Under the pieces are notes generated by a model that saw only the letters and a list, made by a program, of their open reading frames with translations, was not told the DNA's origin and ran no database searches. A program made the translations under genes and the position numbers. Below are positions 59,988-64,000 of a stretch of DNA of 64,000 nt, one piece after another; the stretch's first letter is position 1, and each line of letters starts with the position of its first letter. Where the stretch lies: contig NZ_JARGDO010000013.1 of the NCBI RefSeq assembly GCF_029211185.1, positions 52,986-116,985 of the forward strand, read 5' to 3'. The DNA is from Tessaracoccus caeni. Lineage in GTDB: Bacteria; Actinomycetota; Actinomycetes; Propionibacteriales; Propionibacteriaceae.

Positions 59988-61063
59988 GCACGGTGCCGGC
60001 GGGCCACATCGAGCTGGAGCGCGCGGTCGACTCCATCATCGTCGGCCGCCGGCACCGGCAAGACCACGGCGACCTTGCCCCGTTGGTGGAGTCGATCCGC
60101 CGCAACGGGCTCTTGCAGCCCATCACGATCACCCTCGACGGGCACCTGATCTGCGGCGCGCGGCGCCTCGCGGCGCTGAAACTCCTGGGCATCAAGACCG
60201 TCAACGTCTGGGTACGGTCCGGGATCTCCGACCGGCTCGGGCAACTCCTCGCCGAACAAGACGAGAACGTCCTGCACAAGCCGCTCACCCAGCTCGAAGC
60301 CGCAGCCCTCTACCGCGAACTCAAGACCCTGCTCGCCGAAGACGCCGCCCGCCGCCAGGAGGCCACCCGGTTCCAGACGACCGCAGACGACGCAGAAGAC
60401 GGTGGTGCCAATTTGGCACCACCGCAGTTCGAGCAAGGCAAGGCTCGCGCTCAGGCTGCGCGGATGGTGACTGGCCGCGCGTCCTATACGACGTTGGAGC
60501 GCATCGGCCGGTTGGAGGACCTGGCCGCGGACGAGTCGCAGCCGGAACCGGTACGGGCGCGTGCGGCAGAGGAGGTCGAGCGGATCAAGGCAGGTGGGAG
60601 CGTCTATCCCTCGCACCTGCGCGTGAATGCCGAGCTGTCGCTGGCGGAGCTCAACCAGCTCGCCGCGGATCCCGCCCAGTCCGTCGAGGTGCGCGAACGA
60701 GCACGGGTCGAGGCGGATGCGGTGCGTGCGGCGGAGCAGGAGGCGAGGGCGGCGGAGTTGGAGCAGCTGGCAAAGGCCGCGCTCGCCCGCGTCAAAGCAG
60801 CCAAGGCCTCCGGGGAGAAGAAGCCAGCGCGGCCCGCGCTGACGGCGGTGAACACCGGGGAGCCGGTGCCGTTCCCGCTGACCGCGTTCCTGGCCACCTG
60901 GGACGACATGGCCGAATGGTGGACCCACTACGACCCCGCCGACGTCGGCCCAGCCCTCACCGCTGAACAGTGGGCACGGTTCGAGGAGACCATCGCCGGG
61001 ACCATCGCGTTCACCGACGCCGCACGCGCGGCACGGCAAGACAGGGCCGAGCACATCGCCTGA
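59984..61063 (+). CDS. ParB/Spo0J-type N-terminal domain protein of the element
   Basis: The protein has 359 residues. The ParB-type domain is at about 5-100: GRRHRQDHGDLAPLVESIRRNGLLQPITIT and GHLICGARRLAALKLLGIKTVNVWV, with the GARR motif. It is followed by helical, coiled-coil-prone sequence rich in Ala/Glu. There is no ParA gene nearby. It may bind element DNA to aid maintenance or regulation. Confidence 0.88.
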   Translation: MSTVPAGHIELERAVDSIIVGRRHRQDHGDLAPLVESIRRNGLLQPITITLDGHLICGARRLAALKLLGIKTVNVWVRSGISDRLGQLLAEQDENVLHKPLTQLEAAALYRELKTLLAEDAARRQEATRFQTTADDAEDGGANLAPPQFEQGKARAQAARMVTGRASYTTLERIGRLEDLAADESQPEPVRARAAEEVERIKAGGSVYPSHLRVNAELSLAELNQLAADPAQSVEVRERARVEADAVRAAEQEARAAELEQLAKAALARVKAAKASGEKKPARPALTAVNTGEPVPFPLTAFLATWDDMAEWWTHYDPADVGPALTAEQWARFEETIAGTIAFTDAARAARQDRAEHIA

Positions 61064-61142
61064 ACCGCGGGGCGGGTGCGGTGGTGCGCACCTTCCTGGC
61101 AACCACGCATCCGTTGTTGCCGTCCGGGAAGGACCCGTGCTC

Positions 61143-61841
61143 ATGGACCCCGCCACGTCTGATGACCGTCGCCGTCGTCGCCTGCTGATCGCCGCCACCG
61201 CTGGCGGCCTCGCTCTGCTCTTGCTCGTCGGAGTCGGCATCTACGGCCTCGTCCGCGGCCCCGCCGCCCCGTCGGCCTCGACGCCGAACGAACGACCTTC
61301 CACCGCCGCGCCCGTGACACCGGCCCCGACCTCGGTCGCAGAGCTGGAGCCGCTGGACCAGCACCTTGGGCCGGAAGCGTTCGCCCAAGCGGTCGCTGAG
61401 GCGCTGTTCACCTGGGACACCACGACCGGGCACATGCCATCGGACTATGCGCAGGTGCTCGCGGATGCCGCGCACGGCAGCGAGGCCGACGCCTTCGTCG
61501 GTGACGTCCGCGCCTACATCCCGACGAACGATGCGTGGGCGCAGCTGCGCACCTACGCGACTCGGCAGTGGCTGACCCTCGACGAGGTGTTCGTCCCGGA
61601 GGCGTGGGAGACCGCCGTCGAGCAGGCAGCCCCCGGTCAGATACCTGATGGTGCGGTCGCGTACACCATCTCGGGGACACGGCACCGGGAAGGCATCTGG
61701 GGCACCGACCCCGTCGAGGCATCCCGCCCGGTCTCCTTCACTGTGTTCCTCGTCTGCACCCCGCCCAATCCCGGTCGCGGCACCGGGTCGGGGTTGTGTG
61801 AGGTGCTGCGGCTCTCACAGCTCGACAACCCTCTCCGCTGA
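61143..61841 (+). CDS. Single-pass membrane protein of the transfer region
   Basis: The protein has 232 residues: a basic cytoplasmic start DDRRRRRLL, one membrane helix (about 14-38), a Pro/Ser/Thr-rich linker and an extracytoplasmic domain of about 160 residues. Topology and position suggest a VirB8/TcpC-like transfer component, but no sequence motif confirms this. ATG 61,143 is 9 nt after AAGGA. It is 12 bp upstream of the M23 hydrolase gene. Confidence 0.75.
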   Translation: MDPATSDDRRRRRLLIAATAGGLALLLLVGVGIYGLVRGPAAPSASTPNERPSTAAPVTPAPTSVAELEPLDQHLGPEAFAQAVAEALFTWDTTTGHMPSDYAQVLADAAHGSEADAFVGDVRAYIPTNDAWAQLRTYATRQWLTLDEVFVPEAWETAVEQAAPGQIPDGAVAYTISGTRHREGIWGTDPVEASRPVSFTVFLVCTPPNPGRGTGSGLCEVLRLSQLDNPLR

Positions 61842-61853
61842 GCCGAGGCCGTG

Positions 61854-63473
61854 ATGAAGAAGCTCGCGCTCCTCGCCCTCACCTTGCTGCTCCTGGGGCC
61901 GTCCACGATCCTGCTGGGCGTCGCCACGCTCGGCGGAACACCTGCGACCGCCGCCGTCTGCACGCCCGGCTCGTTGGCGGTCGGCCCGATCCCGGACTCG
62001 CTGACCGCGACGACCCGCAACGGGGAGACGGTCACGCTGAACCGGCAACAGCTCACCCACGCCGCGACGATCATCACGGTCGGCGGGCAGACAGCCGGCG
62101 TCGGACGTGAAGGGGTGCTGATCGCGCTGATGGCTGCGCTGACCGAGTCGACCCTGCGGATGCTCGCCAACACGAGCGCCTATCCCGAGTCGGCGGAGTA
62201 CCCCAACGACGGCGAGGGTTCGGATCACGACTCGCTCGGGCTGTTTCAGATGCGCCCGGTCAGCGGGTGGGGCACAGTCGCGGAGCTCATGGACCCCAGC
62301 TACCAGGCGAGAGCCTTCTACGGTGGCCCCACGGGCCCGAACTACCCATCGCCGCGGGGCCTGCTCGACATCGCCGGCTGGCAGCAGCTCGACCCCGGCG
62401 AAGCAGCCCAAGCCGTCGAGGTCAGCGCCTACCCGGACCGGTATCAGAACTACCAGCCGGTCGCCGAAGCGATCCTCACCGCCCTGACCCGTCCCGTGTC
62501 CTCCGGCAACGATGGCGGGGACGAGACGCCCGTCGTGCCCGAGACGACGCGCATCGTGTTCCCGCTGCCGGAGGGGACCTGGGCGCGGACGAGCCCGTTC
62601 GGATGGCGTAACGACCCGATCACCGGCGAACGCCGCTTCCACGCAGGCAGCGACTTCGCCGCCCCCGACGGCACCCCCATCTACGCCGTCGCGGACGGCA
62701 TCGTCGTGCGAGCCGGATACACCGACGCAGGAGGCGGGGTCATCGTCATCGAGCACACCGTCCGGGGCGAGCGGGTCGCGTCGATGTACGTGCACATGTG
62801 GGCGCACGGCATCCATGTCGCAGAAGGCGACACCGTGACCGCCGGGCAGCGCATCGGAGACGTCGGCTCCTCGGGACACTCCACCGGCCCTCACCTGCAC
62901 CTGCAAATCCACCCCGGCGGCGCAGACGCCGACCCGGTGAACTCCGACGCCTGGCTCACCGACCACGGCGCCGCTGAATCCGGCGCGAGCACGGCACCAA
63001 ACGCAGGTTGCGCTCCGGGGCCGAACATCGCCGCGCCAACACCGTACACAGGTACCGATCCTGACGAGCTTCGGGACGATCCGACGAGCGGCGGCCAGAT
63101 CACTGCCCGCATGGAGCACCTGCTCACACAGACCCGGGCCGCGTTTCCCGACTCCGGCTGGGCCTGCTGGTCACCGCGACCCGGCACCTCGTCGGAACAC
63201 CCGCTCGGCAGAGCGTGCGATGTGACCTTCGGGAACACCATCGGAACGGCCGCGACCGGCGCCGCCCTCGACACGGGGTGGGCGATGACGAACTGGCTGC
63301 AGGCCAACGCCGCCGCCCTCGGAGTCGAGTATCTCATCTGGCAAGGCAAGATCTGGTCGCTCGCTCGCGCCGACGAGGGCTGGCGGCCCTACAACGGCGG
63401 GGGCATGCACGACCCCTCGGACATCACAGGCGGGCACTACGACCACCTGCACATCACCGTCCGAGAAAACTAG
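61854..63473 (+). CDS. Secreted multi-domain cell-wall hydrolase with M23 peptidase domain
   Basis: The protein has about 539 residues with an N-terminal signal peptide (KKLALLALTLLLLGPSTILLG). Residues about 60-205 look like a lysozyme-like/transglycosylase domain (ALMAALTESTLRMLANT, DHDSLGLFQMRP). Residues about 240-360 are an M23 endopeptidase with zinc ligands in FHAGSDFAAP (about His262) and GPHLHLQIHPGG (about 345-350). A further domain of about 100 residues (HPLGRACDVTF, GGHYDHLHIT) resembles the ARB-07466-like/D-ala-D-ala peptidase-type fold. It would open peptidoglycan locally for the transfer machinery. Confidence 0.9.
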   Translation: MKKLALLALTLLLLGPSTILLGVATLGGTPATAAVCTPGSLAVGPIPDSLTATTRNGETVTLNRQQLTHAATIITVGGQTAGVGREGVLIALMAALTESTLRMLANTSAYPESAEYPNDGEGSDHDSLGLFQMRPVSGWGTVAELMDPSYQARAFYGGPTGPNYPSPRGLLDIAGWQQLDPGEAAQAVEVSAYPDRYQNYQPVAEAILTALTRPVSSGNDGGDETPVVPETTRIVFPLPEGTWARTSPFGWRNDPITGERRFHAGSDFAAPDGTPIYAVADGIVVRAGYTDAGGGVIVIEHTVRGERVASMYVHMWAHGIHVAEGDTVTAGQRIGDVGSSGHSTGPHLHLQIHPGGADADPVNSDAWLTDHGAAESGASTAPNAGCAPGPNIAAPTPYTGTDPDELRDDPTSGGQITARMEHLLTQTRAAFPDSGWACWSPRPGTSSEHPLGRACDVTFGNTIGTAATGAALDTGWAMTNWLQANAAALGVEYLIWQGKIWSLARADEGWRPYNGGGMHDPSDITGGHYDHLHITVREN

Positions 63474-63479
63474 CAATTA

Positions 63480-63635
63480 TTACGTTAGATGTAATCCGCG
63501 ACGGCTGGAATCGTGCGTATTCGCTGGTCAAACAAGGGTATCAGGGGTCACTGATCTGAGCCTTGAACCTGGCTCTTGACCAGGGGAAACGCACCAAGTC
63601 TTACGTTAGATGTGCTTTTCATACATTAGATGTAA
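63480..63635. repeat. Three direct repeats of a TTACGTTAGATGTAA-like site
   Basis: The copies are TTACGTTAGATGTAA (63,480-63,494), TTACGTTAGATGTGC (63,601-63,615) and ATACATTAGATGTAA (63,621-63,635), sharing ACRTTAGATGT. They start 7 bp after the hydrolase stop and end 11 bp before the integrase start. Repeated short AT-rich sites beside an integrase gene are typical binding sites of tyrosine recombinases or att-site arms. Confidence 0.7.
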
Positions 63636-63645
63636 GACTGTTGGG

Positions 63646-64000
63646 GTGGACTTCGAGGACGGGAACCGCGCCGGATCGGTGACGGCGTTGCGGGCGGGCA
63701 ACGTGGCGTTGCTGCGTCCGGCGGAGCAGGTCTTCGATGACATGCTCACGGGCTGGTCGGCGCAGCAGGTCTCACGGATGCTGAACCCCAAGACGATCGG
63801 GGCGCGCTTGTCGCAGGTGCGCCGGTTCGCGGGGTTCTGCGGGAGCTTGCCGTGGGAGTGGTCGCCCGCCGACGTCGAGGAGTGGACGACCGAGCTGGTC
63901 TCCGGCGACAAGCCGTGCTCGCACGGCACGATCCGCTCGTATCAGAACGCGGTCGCGTTGTTCTGCGACTACCTGACCGACCGCCGCTACGGCTGGATCG
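63646..64000 (+). CDS. Tyrosine recombinase/integrase (5' part only)
   Basis: The frame is open from GTG 63,646 to the right edge (118 residues). It contains an N-terminal SAM-like (core-binding) domain: GWSAQQVSRMLNPKTIGARLSQVRRFAGFCG, then WEWSPADVEEWTTELVSG and HGTIRSYQNAVALFCDYLTD. This is the arm- or core-binding part of XerC/D-like integrases; the catalytic Arg-His-Arg-Tyr region lies beyond the window. It could be the integrase of the element or the first of several recombinases. The start is uncertain because no strong ribosome binding site is seen. Confidence 0.82.
   Translation, partial: MDFEDGNRAGSVTALRAGNVALLRPAEQVFDDMLTGWSAQQVSRMLNPKTIGARLSQVRRFAGFCGSLPWEWSPADVEEWTTELVSGDKPCSHGTIRSYQNAVALFCDYLTDRRYGWI

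Noticed and set aside
59984..61063. Chromosome partition ParB
   Set aside because: There is no ParA, no parS-like site and no full ParB HTH layout; the gene sits in the transfer operon, so it is described as an element protein.
1..64000. tRNA, rRNA genes and CRISPR arrays
   Set aside because: No cloverleaf, rRNA segment or regularly spaced repeat-spacer array was found on reading both strands.

Overview
The window is high-GC DNA from an actinobacterium. Evidence is GC-rich third codon positions, frequent GTG starts, ATGA/GTGA translational coupling, an MscL-free set of actinobacterial families (VIT1-type transporter, YpfJ peptidase, SpdB-like DUF2637 protein, Zur-type boxes) and gene content seen in Propionibacteriaceae and relatives. 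The family-level placement is an inference; no rRNA or tRNA was found. The window splits into a chromosomal part (1 to about 40,700) and a mobile-element part (about 40,800 to 64,000).

Bases 1-15,814 carry housekeeping and sugar genes: the 3' end of a 6-phospho-beta-glucosidase with a BglG/LicT antiterminator, greA, a DUF2089/coiled-coil pair, ung, msrA, a lipoprotein, and a complete leftward beta-glucoside operon (binding protein, two permeases, family 1 beta-glucosidase, LacI regulator) with two LacI-type operators in front. A YpfJ metallopeptidase, a NUDIX protein, a Bax-inhibitor-like protein and a VIT1/CCC1-type metal transporter follow.

Bases 15,817-33,488 look like a zinc-starvation island. 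Four to five 15-bp Zur-like boxes (25,590; 28,045; 29,536; 33,098; weaker 32,441) sit in front of five transcription units: (1) a leftward operon of two peptide/nickel-type ABC ATPases, an MFS exporter, a solute-binding lipoprotein and a permease in which the two usual subunits are fused, followed by a heterodimeric ABC exporter pair; this resembles metallophore (Cnt-like) import/export cassettes; (2) class I, metal-independent fructose-bisphosphate aldolase, then an FMN alpha-hydroxy-acid dehydrogenase; (3) L28-L33 (zinc-free paralogues) with a COG0523 metal chaperone; (4) L31B-L36 (zinc-free) with a second COG0523-like protein that has lost its P-loop, and a methyltransferase; (5) L32-HU leftward and S14 rightward. 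A tiny histidine-rich peptide (14 His in 51 residues) is translationally coupled to an SmtB-type zinc sensor with an intact alpha-5 metal site. Together these would let the cell spare zinc, replace zinc enzymes and ribosomal proteins, and import and distribute zinc.

Bases 33,597-40,650 return to chromosomal genes: an AAA ATPase, a NUDIX hydrolase, a histidine phosphatase, a STAND (NB-ARC/TPR) regulator and a secreted Lon-type (S16) protease lipoprotein.

Bases about 40,800-64,000 are an integrative mobile element. They hold an HTH protein, a membrane-resolvase fusion, a DprA-like protein, an AlbA_2/Schlafen-type protein, a three-gene HTH/ParB-like/adenine-methylase operon that may be a defence module, a MobF relaxase-helicase with an oriT-like region, and a rightward operon of ArdC-like antirestriction protein, primase-polymerase, DUF2637 protein, two unknowns, ParB, a single-pass membrane protein and an M23 cell-wall hydrolase. 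A cargo segment (about 51,300-55,800: truncated heme A synthase, membrane protein, TetR, drug/biocide MFS pump, frameshifted DUF3817, AraC regulator) has interrupted a cytosine methyltransferase gene. A tyrosine integrase, preceded by repeated TTACGTTAGATGTAA-like sites, runs off the right end. No coupling protein or type IV secretion ATPase is in the window.
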